Below, piece after piece: positions 24,037 through 34,534 of a stretch of 64,000 nt of DNA (the stretch's first letter is position 1; each line of letters begins with the position of its first letter). Below the pieces are notes generated by a model. The model was not told where the DNA came from and searched no databases. It saw only the letters and a program-made list of their open reading frames with translations. The translations under genes were made by a program, and so were the position numbers. This DNA is from Watersipora subatra (Eukaryota > Bryozoa > Gymnolaemata > Cheilostomatida > Watersiporidae): contig NC_088715.1 in the NCBI RefSeq assembly GCF_963576615.1, positions 54,187,690-54,251,689 on the forward strand, read 5' to 3'.

Positions 24037-24769
24037 ACTGTGTGAGTGTTAAACTACATAAAAAGAGCTCTAGATTGAATAGTCACTTGATGAGTTGGGT
24101 TGATATTTTCGCATCACATATTTTCCGCATCGTTGACCTTACCACGACCTTCTGTATAGGTGGACAATTCTGAATACACATCCAGCTCTTTGTTAAGTTG
24201 TTGGACTGTCATTAAATGCAGTCATAGCAATATAGCTTGATGAGAATTGTCCAGTTTGAAGCATACCCTTTTAATGAATACATCCAGGACGGTGAGCTTT
24301 TAGCCACATATATTGTTAACCTTACCATGACCTTTGGGATGTCAACCGTCAATCGAATTGGAATAAAAATGCAACGATCATCTGTTTCAAGGTTTTATTG
24401 TGAAGAATGCCGGGTTTCATCAATATAGGTTGAGATTAAGTGGTTGGTTGCTATGGCGTTTTGATTTGTAAGAAAATACCATGATTTACAGTTCATGAAT
24501 CACCAACTTTATTCTGATTAAACTCAAAACAACAGTTTTAGTTTATCATGAGACCTTCTCTACTAAATCTTGTCTAACCTGGGTATAAATAATCCAATTT
24601 GAAAAAATTTAAAATGCATTAAAATCCTCAGAATTTGCTGATTTTAAATCTTTAAATAACTCAAAAATGTGGTTTTAGTACAATTGTACATTCTGACTGC
24701 CTGGGTCACATATGTTATCAGCCAGAATAAAATGGACAACCCCTCTCAGGTGAGTCTAGGCCATGCGAC

Positions 24770-26135
24770 AATAGGTGAGAATGTCATAACAAGCCTGTCG
24801 GGCACCTAGTTTTAACTATTTTGATACCTTTGGATACAGGTGAGAATGACAAAAAATGCATTGCAATGAGCCTCCTGTATCCATTATATAAAATATTCAA
24901 TTATGACAGGCAACACAAGGTGGAGATAAATCCTGAATATCTTTTACTGTTTACATAAGAACTAAGGCAAATGTAGCAATATTGAAGTAATATTCAGTAT
25001 TAACATAGTTCAGCAGTATAAATGCCAAGTTTTTATACATGTGGCCTAAAAATAGTAAAAATTCATTCTCACAAAACTATTCAGGGCGACATGAGTAAAT
25101 AAAGTAATAGGTTTCCACAAGTATTGTGATTTGCATGGAGAAGCAAGTCGGGCTCCTAATTTTAACCATTTCAATTTTTTCAGGATACAAGTCAAAATGA
25201 CTAAAATGCATTTCCATAAGCCTACTGTATCTATTGAGTTGAATTATTAAAATATTCAACTATGACAGGCAACACAAGGGGGAGATAAATCCTGAATGTC
25301 TTTCACTGTTTACATGGGAACTAACGCAAATGTAGCAATATTGAAGTAATATTCAGTATTAACATGACTCACCGGTATAAATGCCAAGTTTTTATACATG
25401 TGGCCTAAAAATTGTAAAAGTTCATTTTCACAAAACTATTCAGGGCGACATGAGTAAATAAAGTAATAGGTTTCCACAAGTATTGTGATTTGCATGGAGA
25501 AGCAAGTCGGGCACCTAATTTTAACCATTACAATTTTTTCAGGATACAAGTCAAAATGACTAAAATGCATTTCCATAAGCCTACTGTATCTATTGAGTTG
25601 AATTATTAAAATATTCAACTATGACAGGCAACACAAGGGGGAGATAAATCCTGAATATCTTTCACTGTTTACATGGGAACTAACGCACATGTAGCAATAT
25701 TGAAGTAATATTCAGTATTAACAAGGCTCACCGGTATAAATACCAAGTTTTTATACACGTGGCCTAAAAATTGTAAAAGTTCATTTTCACAAAACTATTC
25801 AGGGCGACATGAGTAAATAAAGTAATAGGTTTCCACAAGTATTGTGATTTGCATGGAGAAGCAAGTCGGGCACCTAATTTTAACCATTTCAATTTTTTCA
25901 GAATACAAGTCAAAATGACTAAAATGCATTTCCATAAGCCTACTGTATCTATTGAGTTGAATTATTAAAATAATCAACTATGACAGGCAACACAAGGGGG
26001 AGATAAATCCTGAATATCTTTCACTGTTTACATGGGAACTAACGCAAATGTAGCAATATTGAAGTAATATTCAGTATTAACAAGGCTCACCGGTATAAAT
26101 ACCAAGTTTTTAGACATGTGGGACAAGAATTGTAG
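24770..26135. repeat. 359-bp tandem repeat, about 3.8 units
   Basis: Units recur at a spacing of 359 bp (identical landmarks at 25077, 25436 and 25795). The first unit is diverged and partial (from about 24770); the last decays after 26120. The middle units are almost identical, suggesting recent homogenisation. Each holds a short minus-strand frame that repeats with the unit; I see no evidence it is translated. Confidence 0.95.
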
Positions 26136-27360
26136 AAATTCGTTATTAATAGATAAATATTATCTATCTACTCTGGAGTTGTCTATTCATACCTGCAGGT
26201 GTTCGCACCAGTGAGACAGCCATGACACTTTCAGCCATCACTGCCTTACCAAAAAAGCAGTGATTTACAAAACTGTTCTGGACCACATCAGTGCACATCC
26301 TAAGGCTTCGAAAACTTTATGATGGTTTGTATGGACTAAGCAGGTGAGCAAGTTGCATAAATCAACCTGATTGGACAACAGGTTAGAATTGTGTTAGAAT
26401 GTTGTGGTTATGTGTAGGGGGTCTCTGTGATCACTTTTATTGAACATAATTATAAGATTACACAAAGGATCACAACAAAGCTGTGTAGGGAACTCCACTC
26501 AAGAGTAAGCAAGATTCCGTTCTATTCTATTTCTTCTTCCTATTGTTACCAATCCTCAAATAGAATAATGCAAGCCGGGTAGTTTGATCTGATGAATTGA
26601 TTATTGCAACAAAGTGTTATTTTCTGTTGATTATTAATTGATATATTATATTACTATTACATTACATATTTTTATATTATACAACTTTGTGGTAAAAAGT
26701 AAAGAATGTCTGTGTATGTGGATGCTTGCTGGTGGCAGATAGGAGTTGCTGGTCATGTTGACTGGACATGTTCCTGCAAAAGAAGGAAAAACGGTAAAGA
26801 AATGCTGTCTGAAGTGACAAAACAAGATGTGCATTAGTTACCCAGTAAAAACACATGGCTATATGATGATTCAGCTGGAGAGGCGATACTCTTTTCGGCT
26901 GATGTCCTTGCAACTAACTTGTATGATATGAATGCATTGCGTGACAAAAATCGGGCGACCTATAGCCATGAATGGGGTGCAGATTTGACTCCATGATTGT
27001 GGCGATCTTTATCAATGATTAGGTAAACAATAAGACTTTCAGCAAAGCACTTTTTGCTTGTGTAACTGGCTAAACTCACCTTATAGTTTAGCAGTGCCAA
27101 AGTTTGTTTGTGATTTCTAGAGGGCTCCCAGGTATTACTTCTGCAACAAAATAAAATTGAGATGATTATTAGTCTGATCAGCTGGTGGGTTTTAAGATGC
27201 TACATGTTTCCGCTCTTAACATAAGGTCATTGTGCTTTGTTGCAGCAATGACTAAATAAATAAATGACAACTCAATACAGCATCAATTGCTCTATTGTTG
27301 ATAATCCTGATTTTTGTATACTCTGCTAAATTGTTATTTTCATCGTATTGACTGGCTGAA
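26136..27360. other. No recognisable gene
   Basis: 26190-26350 has a balanced composition that could be decayed coding sequence, but no frame stays open or is recognisable. The rest is AT-rich. Confidence 0.4.
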
Positions 27361-27403
27361 GCTGAGTCATGACTAAAAGCATGGATTTTAGTCATGACTC
27401 AGC
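27361..27403. repeat. Perfect 18-bp hairpin, 7-nt loop
   Basis: GCTGAGTCATGACTAAAA (27361-27378) is exactly complementary to 27386-27403, loop GCATGGA. The stem contains the palindrome GTCATGAC and TGAGTCA, an AP-1-type core seen on each arm. Confidence 0.95.
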
Positions 27404-28773
27404 CCATGAATATTCGCCCCTAATAGACATTCGGCTGACGCGACTTACTGTGATGAATAATGTTTCCACTTGACCAGGTACAGTGTTCTACCATTCTTGT
27501 CCTGAAAAAGATTCAGAAACAAATTATGAGAATCGAAAAGTGAAAGAGAGAAGAGGGGAGGGGCAGAAAATCTATGTCAAACATATTGTAACATGTGGTA
27601 GTGAATGTAGTCCACGCATGACCAGAGGTTGAAACTTTTTGAACACAAAATATCAATTTGCATTCCAAATATGTGTCAAGTTGTCTTTTCTCGACAGTAA
27701 CATTACCCATTGCTGACACAAAAAATTGATCAAATTTGCACCTATCTAATAAAACAGTGCCATAAGATATTGAACGTCATTTAAAAATAATACACATACA
27801 TTACCGAGTACACCATTTCAGGTATTTGTAATGATCATACCCAATTAATTAACCAATTTAGTCCTTTTAGGCAATTTTTTGCCAAAGGATAGATCCCCAG
27901 GATTATAGATGTTTATTGGCATGAGAAGACAAAAAATTACCATGATTTGGACCTTGGTATACTTCAATGTGTACTCTAAAACACTGGAAAAATGCCTTTG
28001 ACTGTTCATCAACTTACCAACTTTTCACTCAATATCTCTTCTGCATCTGAGTCAGAATTGTTTGGGTTGATATACTCTGCTGGAGTAGTATTTCCTATAC
28101 AACAAAGAAAAACCATATCTTTGGTGAAAAAAGACGCAATGATTGAGCTGCTAGCAACCAGTACATATCACAGCATGTTAGCGCAACAAGTAATTTGTAC
28201 AAGCGAAAAGCCCATCCCGAATCAGACCTGAAATCAACCATGGTTAGCTGAAGAAAGCAAATTATTTGATCATGTACTGCCACCCTGTGGGCTGTTGGCA
28301 TGTCGTGATTATGACAAAGCTGCTAGTGAGTGAGGCAAACGCAAGCTGTGTTGTGGTTATTTGGCTGCCAATTAACATACAAACATGTCAAATTATGACA
28401 TGTTAAACAAAATGGTAACAAAATCACGACACCAGGTTGTTATAACTGATAGTATTGCAGGGTTGTTTTGTGAATTCCACTATAGGCAAAAAAAGACACC
28501 ACCCATGGGCAGCAAAAACTCTTTTTATTCTTTTCTTTTCTTCCCCTCCCACCTCTCCTCGCATGAAGAGTGGTGAGGGAAGGAAAGAAGAGAATAACAA
28601 GAGTTTTTGCTGCCTATGCACCACACAGAAGAAAAATTTTACCTGCATAGCAGCCATCCTCTCTAAGAGAAAATAAAATAGCAAAATAGTCAATTTCATC
28701 ATGGTCATAGCGCATTACTGTACAATTGATAAGAGATTCAACACAACGACAATGAAAAATGAAACAGCATTTT
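27404..28773. other. No recognised gene
   Basis: A 79-codon plus-strand ORF at 27992-28231 and overlapping Lys/Ser-rich frames at 28385-28708 are present. None shows a known domain, and the latter overlap on both strands across a purine-rich tract. Left unassigned. Confidence 0.4.
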
Positions 28774-31302
28774 CTACTTACTAGAGCGCTGCTTATTCGG
28801 CCTTTTTCTCTGCTTACACTGGAAAATAACAGTACTGATGTCAATGGCATTCAGAAATTATGGGTACTTTAAATTTGAGTAAAGGTCAATTGCAAAGTAA
28901 ATATCTCATGGCGTAGACAAACATATCAGCAATGAAATTGCTTGACTGAGGTTCAACAAAATTAGACAGTGAGAAATGAGCTATGGCTTTACTTACTTTG
29001 TGTGTCTGTGTGTGCCATGCTTTGTTAGCACACCTTTTCTACAACAAACGATATTGAACATTTCATTGCTGGGTCTGTATTAGTTTTTCTGAACTGTTTG
29101 TCTATCTTATATGTCATAATTTGTATGAAAAAAGATGACCAAACAATGGGAAGCAATTCATATGCATTGTTTCTCTAAAGATCTCGTATTATTTAAAATT
29201 TTGGTTTCTTTTGGGACGAAATATTAGGAATACTATACTTACAGCCTTTGTAGGTGTTGGTGTGGTTGAGGAAGTAGTAGTAGTAGCTGATCTGGGAGCA
29301 GAGGTAAAAGGTAATGTAGGAGCAGATGATGTGTGAGCAGATGTAGAAGATAATGTGGGAGCAAATGTGGAAGGTAATGTGGGAACAGATGTAGAAGGTA
29401 ATGTGGGAACAGATGTGGAAGGTAATGTGGGAGCAGATGTGGAAGGTAATGTGGGAACAGATGTAGAAGGTAATGTGGGAACAGATGTAGAAGATAATGT
29501 GGGAGTAGATGTGGAAGGTAATGTGGGAACAGATGTAGAAGGTAATGTGGGAACAGATGTAGAAGGTAATGTGGGAGCAGATGTGGAAGGTAATGTGGGA
29601 GCAGATGTGGAAGGCAATGTGGGAACAGATGTAGAAGGTAATGTGGGAACAGATGTAGAAGGTAATGTGGGAACAGATGTAGAAGGTAATGTGGGAGCAG
29701 ATTTAGAAGTAGCAAATGTGGAAGCTGATGTAGTAGCTGATGTGGAAGCAGATGTGGGGTTATACGGTTTATAGGTCCTTTGCACATAGTCTTCTGCAAC
29801 AAAACAATCACATAGGGGAGTAGGATGTAATATAAAACAGGCAATTAAGTTCTGCTGTACATTGAAAAGACCAAGGGAACTTACTACATCTTGTCATATC
29901 ATTGAACGCTTCTTTGATGACTGACACAATTTCAGTCTGGTGGCATCCTTCCTCGATAATAGTAGACAAGGTACCTTTGCCTGAAGGTTTGAATACCAGG
30001 CATAAAACAGATAAACCTGCACCGTGGGCGTGGGCAGCCTGTAAAAATGAACATAAACAATATTATAAGAGTGTATGATACATTCGTTCATACCATGAAT
30101 TACAACAACAACATGAAAAGCAAATCTTCTGCTAGCTGATAATATACCATTGCACTAGACGTGAGCTGGTTCAGATTTGTTGAGCTTGGAGAATTTGCAC
30201 TATTTTCTCAGTTATTTGGATGCTAGGTATTCCTAAAATAACTCTTTTGCATGGGTTGTTGTCTTATTCATTTCATCTACTAAGGAAAGCTGTCCTATAC
30301 TCAGTTGGGCTTGTGCAACTATTACTGGCATGTTAAGCTTCAGGGGACCAATCAATAGTGTTGTAGTCACCGCCATCACAAGGCTTCAAAACCAATATTA
30401 CAAGTGATTTTTCACATTAACCACGTTTGTATCTGAATCTACTATACTTCGATATCTGCATACTTTCGGGCATTTTCAATGTAAACAAAACTTGAATTGC
30501 AGCCGCAAAAGTAAGTTGTTTTAAAGTTGAGCCTGAGCGTATTTAAAGCTTTCTATTTACACAATTTGGCATGTCAGTCTTATAACTTGACGTAAAGCAA
30601 AATATATTTTACTTCACTCACAGCACGCTCCAGTGCATCCACATAGTATTTTGTGGTCTTCTTCCCAGCCCAGCCCTCCTCCCGCCTTTTCTTAAGTGTA
30701 GACATCCTTGTCTGTGCCTTCAAATCACGGAAGATGATAGCTGTGAAAACAATAAATGGGTACAGATAAAACTATCGCATACAGAATAAAACTTTGACAT
30801 TTTGACATTGATGGATAATCTGGCACTGCAAAGCATACGAAACCAACATCGCATTTCCACATGGGGTGGAGTTCTGATGATCTAAAGCTGTTATGGAGAA
30901 CAGTGAGATTTAGGCAAAACAAGAAAAGAGTTCAATGCTAAAAGACCATGCAAAGCAATCACGACTATTAGTATTAACGCAGAAGCTTTTAAATGATGAT
31001 TGTTTTAGACTTACGACATGCGCTACACTTTGTGGCATTGATGGCATTAATGGCCCCACACTGGCACTTCATCTTGACAACTAAAAATAAATGCAAAACG
31101 GAAAATTTAAGGACAGCTTACTTTGATTTTGATGTGACTGGGTGCTTTGCCTGTGAATCATAACAAATTATTATAAATATTGCAGAATTAAAAGGGCAGC
31201 GGGCTCACTGTTTTACAACAAATAGACAAACTTACCACATGCATTACATTTATTTTTAGATACATTTCCTGTGCTACCGCAAATGCTACAACTCCTTTCC
31301 AT
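28774..31302 (-). CDS. Unrecognised protein: two Cys fingers, middle domain, Pro/Thr/Ser 8-mer repeat, basic tail
   Basis: Exons on the minus strand: 31302-31236, 31080-31015, 30740-30622, 30038-29885, 29793-29243 and a likely last exon 28818-28774. Borders are GT..AG and intron phases (1,1,0,1,0) agree. The protein starts MERSCSICGSTGNVSKNKCN; this and KCQCGAINAINATKCSAC are small zinc-ribbon-like modules, each on its own exon. Then come a basic helix (FRDLKAQTRMSTLKKRREEG), a WAGKKTTKYYVDALERA segment and a middle domain (GLSVLCLVFKPSGKGTLSTI then EEGCHQTEIVSVIKEAF). About 16 copies of an 8-residue PTLPSTSV-type repeat follow, then a short basic end (CKQRKRPNKQRSSK). I do not recognise the family. 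The fingers plus basic segments suggest nucleic-acid binding, which is inference. The repeat could be a flexible linker or O-glycosylated stalk, but no signal peptide or membrane segment is visible. The last exon is the least certain. Confidence 0.6.
29320..29720 (-). repeat. 24-bp coding minisatellite
   Basis: Tandem 24-bp units (plus-strand sense GGTAATGTGGGAACAGATGT plus AGAA) encode the 8-residue PTLPSTSV/A repeat of the minus-strand gene. Because the unit is a multiple of three, other frames are open as well (VEGNVGTD on plus, PHYLLHLF on minus). Those are by-products. Confidence 0.92.
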
Positions 31303-31511
31303 AATGCTGCAAGCTAAAACACAGACAAAAGAACATCAGACAATAAAATATGAGGTGGTGGTAGCGTGATACCAGTAATATAAGTAATAACAAGGAGACG
31401 CCCCAACAGTCTGACCGCTTCCAGCATATAAAATGAGCTGTTAGATATGTTCATAAAACAAACAATAAAATGAAAAGACATATTATAGAGACTTTATTGC
31501 TTCAAGCCATA

Positions 31512-32128
31512 TACAGTGAAACTCGGATAACTCGCCCTCGGATAGCTCGAACACATGGTTAACTCGAATGGATTTGTTTGGTCCGTTCCAACGCAATGAT
31601 AAAATGCTTTAGATAACTCGACCTTAACTTTGTTAATTCGAACAGTTTTTTTGCCCAACGGCTACCGAGACGATTGTTATCGCTTTAGAATATCACTTTA
31701 TTCTAAGCCATAGAGATAAACAACAACTTTTAGTAGTTCTTAGGCGTCATTATTACCACTATCGGCAAAATATTTTCGTTAACGACTTTTTTAAAGGTTT
31801 GCAAAAAATTAAATTTTACCAAACATCCGCTTGGGGATAGCCCTCCGCAAGCAAGGAGAAGCGTCACATCACCAAAAACAAACAAACGAATCTCAAGTAA
31901 TAAGAGGAAAATATTTATACTTTCTGATAAAAATTGTTAAAACATTACATGAGAGGTCCCTTAACTTGAAACAAGCAATAAATGCTTTTGATTTATATAT
32001 AGTTTGTATATGTACTGATAAATACAATAATACATGCACTTGTGAGTGTTCTCATAACTTGAACGCTCTGATAACTCTAACACTTTCTTTCGGTTCCGTG
32101 AATGTCGAGTTAGCCGAGTTTCACTGTA
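31512..32128. mobile_element. pogo/Tigger-like MITE
   Basis: The left end TACAGTGAAACTCGGATAAC and the right end, whose reverse complement reads TACAGTGAAACTCGGCTAAC, are inverted repeats with a TA at each edge. CTCGAA/AACTCG words repeat inward from both ends, as in pogo/Tigger-derived MITEs. It is 617 bp with no transposase ORF; the 108-codon frame inside (31831-32157) is unrelated to any transposase I know. Confidence 0.85.
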
Positions 32129-32455
32129 TTAGATTTTTGTGCGTGGTTCACTGGTGATTCATGATAATAACTTTTTTTTTAATAAACTGAGCGCCGCTTC
32201 ATATGGTACATGCCCAGCCTAGGAGCCTGGTCTCCAGTCTCAAGATGAAGTCGAAAAGTTGTAATGTTAAATATGTACCAATTGACGTACCGTCTAAGCA
32301 AAGAAATCAACACTTGAGTCACCTGGATCACTCTCGTTGTAAAGTTAAGGTATGGCTAAGTTCAAAATTTTAGATTACCAGCACAGCCGTAGTAGGTAGT
32401 GATTATGAATTTTCAACTACACATGACCTTCAGCAAAGATATTAAACACATATGT
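32129..32455. other. Spacer between the pogo-like MITE and the KDZ remnant; nothing recognised
   Basis: About 330 bp with no open frame of interest and no repeat noticed. Confidence 0.4.
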
Positions 32456-32459
32456 CCTG

Positions 32460-33560
32460 AATCGTTATTCAATGGTACAGCCATCTCGCTAAATCAGTTT
32501 ATGGATAGGGTTAATTAAGCCTGCACCCAATCAATTCCCTTTATTTTGCTATACTTATGGGTACCTATGCTGGGTCTTTATAAGATGTGTAATTTCAGAA
32601 ATGCATTACAACTGAATTGTGTTTGGATGTTTTTTTAATCAACAGGGTTTGAAAACTTGGCTGTGTGTAAGACTAATGAAGTTGCTAGATAGTTTTCACG
32701 GCCTTGAACTCTCCAAATTGTGTTTGCTGTGAGCTACCCTTTAACTGCTGCTCATGTACAAATTTAGCTATCGGCCTACTGCCAGCCTTTTACCGAAAAT
32801 TGCCGATTTTTCTTCATGATATGTATACAATTTTTTCTTCAACTTCAAACTTATCTAGAACACTTTGTTATATATTTTATTTTGCTAACATGTTAACCAA
32901 TAGTACTATGCAAAAAAATTCAATGTATCCACGCTTTGTGCATTGCTAAAGCTATGTGAAGCCACGATCGCTTCGAAGCTAAAACGATCCTCTAAAATGT
33001 TCCTTACTCTCCCAAAACTATTACGTTCACCATCATCAGAGTCAAGGATGCTATTTTAATTATCTGTGTCATCACGAAAAGCTGAATCTTAATTGGCTAT
33101 GATGGCACCAACACAAATAATTTTCTGTTTTCTGGCTCGCGCGGTACTTAACAAAACGTACACAAAAATGTTCGTTTTTATGTTGGAAATTCACAAACAA
33201 AAAATTACAACTACTTCGTGATTTGAGGCTCACTTTATGGAGAAATCTTCGGACAACACTGTCAATACTATAAAAGTTAACACAATAAAAATACTATAAC
33301 TGTAACAAATTAACAAATGGTACAGCACAGTTCGGACATTTTCTCATGACACGACCAAACTGCTCAAGTTCTTTTAGCGTATCATTAAGCCTAAATCTAT
33401 GGTGCTTAGTAGTCTAGTTATCTAGCGTAGCGTTATGTTCAAGTTATTAGCGCTGAAGAATTGTCCAACGAAAGAATAATAAATTATTTCTCCGGAAAAC
33501 GTGCGGTGTCCGAATACAACGGAGCACCTAACAAAAAAGTCTACGGGTCAGATTGGATGG
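32460..33560 (-). mobile_element. Deleted, inverted relative of the KDZ element
   Basis: 32460-32740 read on the minus strand matches 18430-18700: the end of a KDZ exon (AACAGCAAACACAATT), its donor region and the following intron. 33190-33548 on the minus strand matches 14745-15000: the leader and first exon. The first-exon copy has an indel after its ATG and an early TAA. Everything between these two blocks of the full gene is missing or unrecognisable, so this is a decayed internal-deletion copy. Confidence 0.8.
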
Positions 33561-33569
33561 ACACGCCCA

Positions 33570-33735
33570 CCACTATATCGACTAATATAGTCGTGCAGGT
33601 GAAGAATGTACAGCAATATTATAAGCGGGTTGTATTGTCGACGATATCAGTCGTATACGCGTAGCCTTTCACCACGACCACATACGCCGACCCGCGCCCA
33701 CAACTCTATCGACTAATATAGTCGTACAGGTGAGG
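33570..33735. repeat. Subterminal repeats of the inverted KDZ relative
   Basis: TATCGACTAATATAGTCGTG (33575) and TATCGACTAATATAGTCGTA (33705) are nearly identical, each followed by CAGGTGA. The core CGACTAATATAGTCG is almost palindromic. Lying just outside the conserved leader, they resemble subterminal transposase-binding repeats, which is an inference. Confidence 0.55.
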
Positions 33736-33825
33736 GATATACTGTGATATTTGGTCTTAACAAATCCGTTTTAGAATCATTCACAAGAGCTAAGCGGCAC
33801 TCTGAATGTTCAGAGCTAATTTGTA

Positions 33826-34205
33826 TGTTCTAGATCATAAACTGCAGCAGTTCATTTCTAAACTGTCATGAATATCATTGCAAGAAGATTACTGTCATAC
33901 CTGCTACAAAAACCAGTGCTAGCATCAAGGAACTATTGAGCTGCAATGAAAAGCTAATCAATAACTACTTAGAAATACAATTTTTAACTAAACCATGTCA
34001 AGGGATCTATAAATGCATTATTATATTAATACATTAACAGCTTTTAAATTATGTTCTAGATCATAAACTGCAGCAGTTTATTTTTATTTGGGGAAGAAGA
34101 TTTTTGTCATGAAATTGACTGTCACATCTGCTATAAAAGCAATGTAGGCAATAAGGAATTAGGTGAGCTACTATGACAAGCTAATCTATAACTAATAAGT
34201 ACTAT
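33826..34205. repeat. Local direct duplication, about 150 bp, two copies 227 bp apart
   Basis: 33827-33975 and 34054-34203 share TTCTAGATCATAAACTGCAG and, further on, GAAGATT, CTGTCA, TGCTA and AAGCTAATC in the same order. Confidence 0.7.
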
Positions 34206-34534
34206 ATATATAAGTAATATAAGCAAATTTCATCATATCGGCAGACCAAAAAAAACTAAATTTTACAACAAGGATAGAACCAGCATTTCGTATTAATTTA
34301 TAATATAGAAATGCGAAACAATCTCAAAATAATAACATTATTATGTGAGTTAAATAAACATTAAAAAACTAACAGCTTTATTGCATCAAGTTGTACAAGC
34401 GTATTGATCTGTAAAATATAGAGGTTAAGACATTTATGCAGCATCAATGTAATTTTTACCTGTCTATAAAAAAAATTGTTAGAAATACTACTTGGTTTAC
34501 TGTTTAAAACAAAAATTGTTCGAAATGACAGTTG

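Larger units (their letters stand above)
22872..24713. mobile_element. TIR-bounded DNA transposon, non-autonomous or decayed
   Basis: The left end ATATGTGACCCCGGCCGTCA continues with GAATGTACAAT. The right end is the inverted repeat of it with two substitutions, giving about 31-bp TIRs. The interior of about 1.8 kb carries a decayed ORF (23622-24036) and a nested element (23089-23459). It begins about 135 bp after the KDZ stop codon. The superfamily was not determined. Confidence 0.85.

Noticed and set aside
25077-25977. Three near-identical 60-codon minus-strand ORFs
   Set aside because: They recur only because the 359-bp unit is tandemly repeated; no family resemblance and no evidence of expression.
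24770-26135. CRISPR-like array
   Set aside because: Units are 359 bp with no short repeat/unique spacer pattern, and the DNA is eukaryotic.
29239-29844. 201-codon Leu/Pro/His-rich minus-strand ORF and 139-codon VEGNVGTD plus-strand ORF
   Set aside because: Both are other-frame readings of the 24-bp minisatellite that belongs to the exon 29793-29243; neither fits the flanking splice sites.
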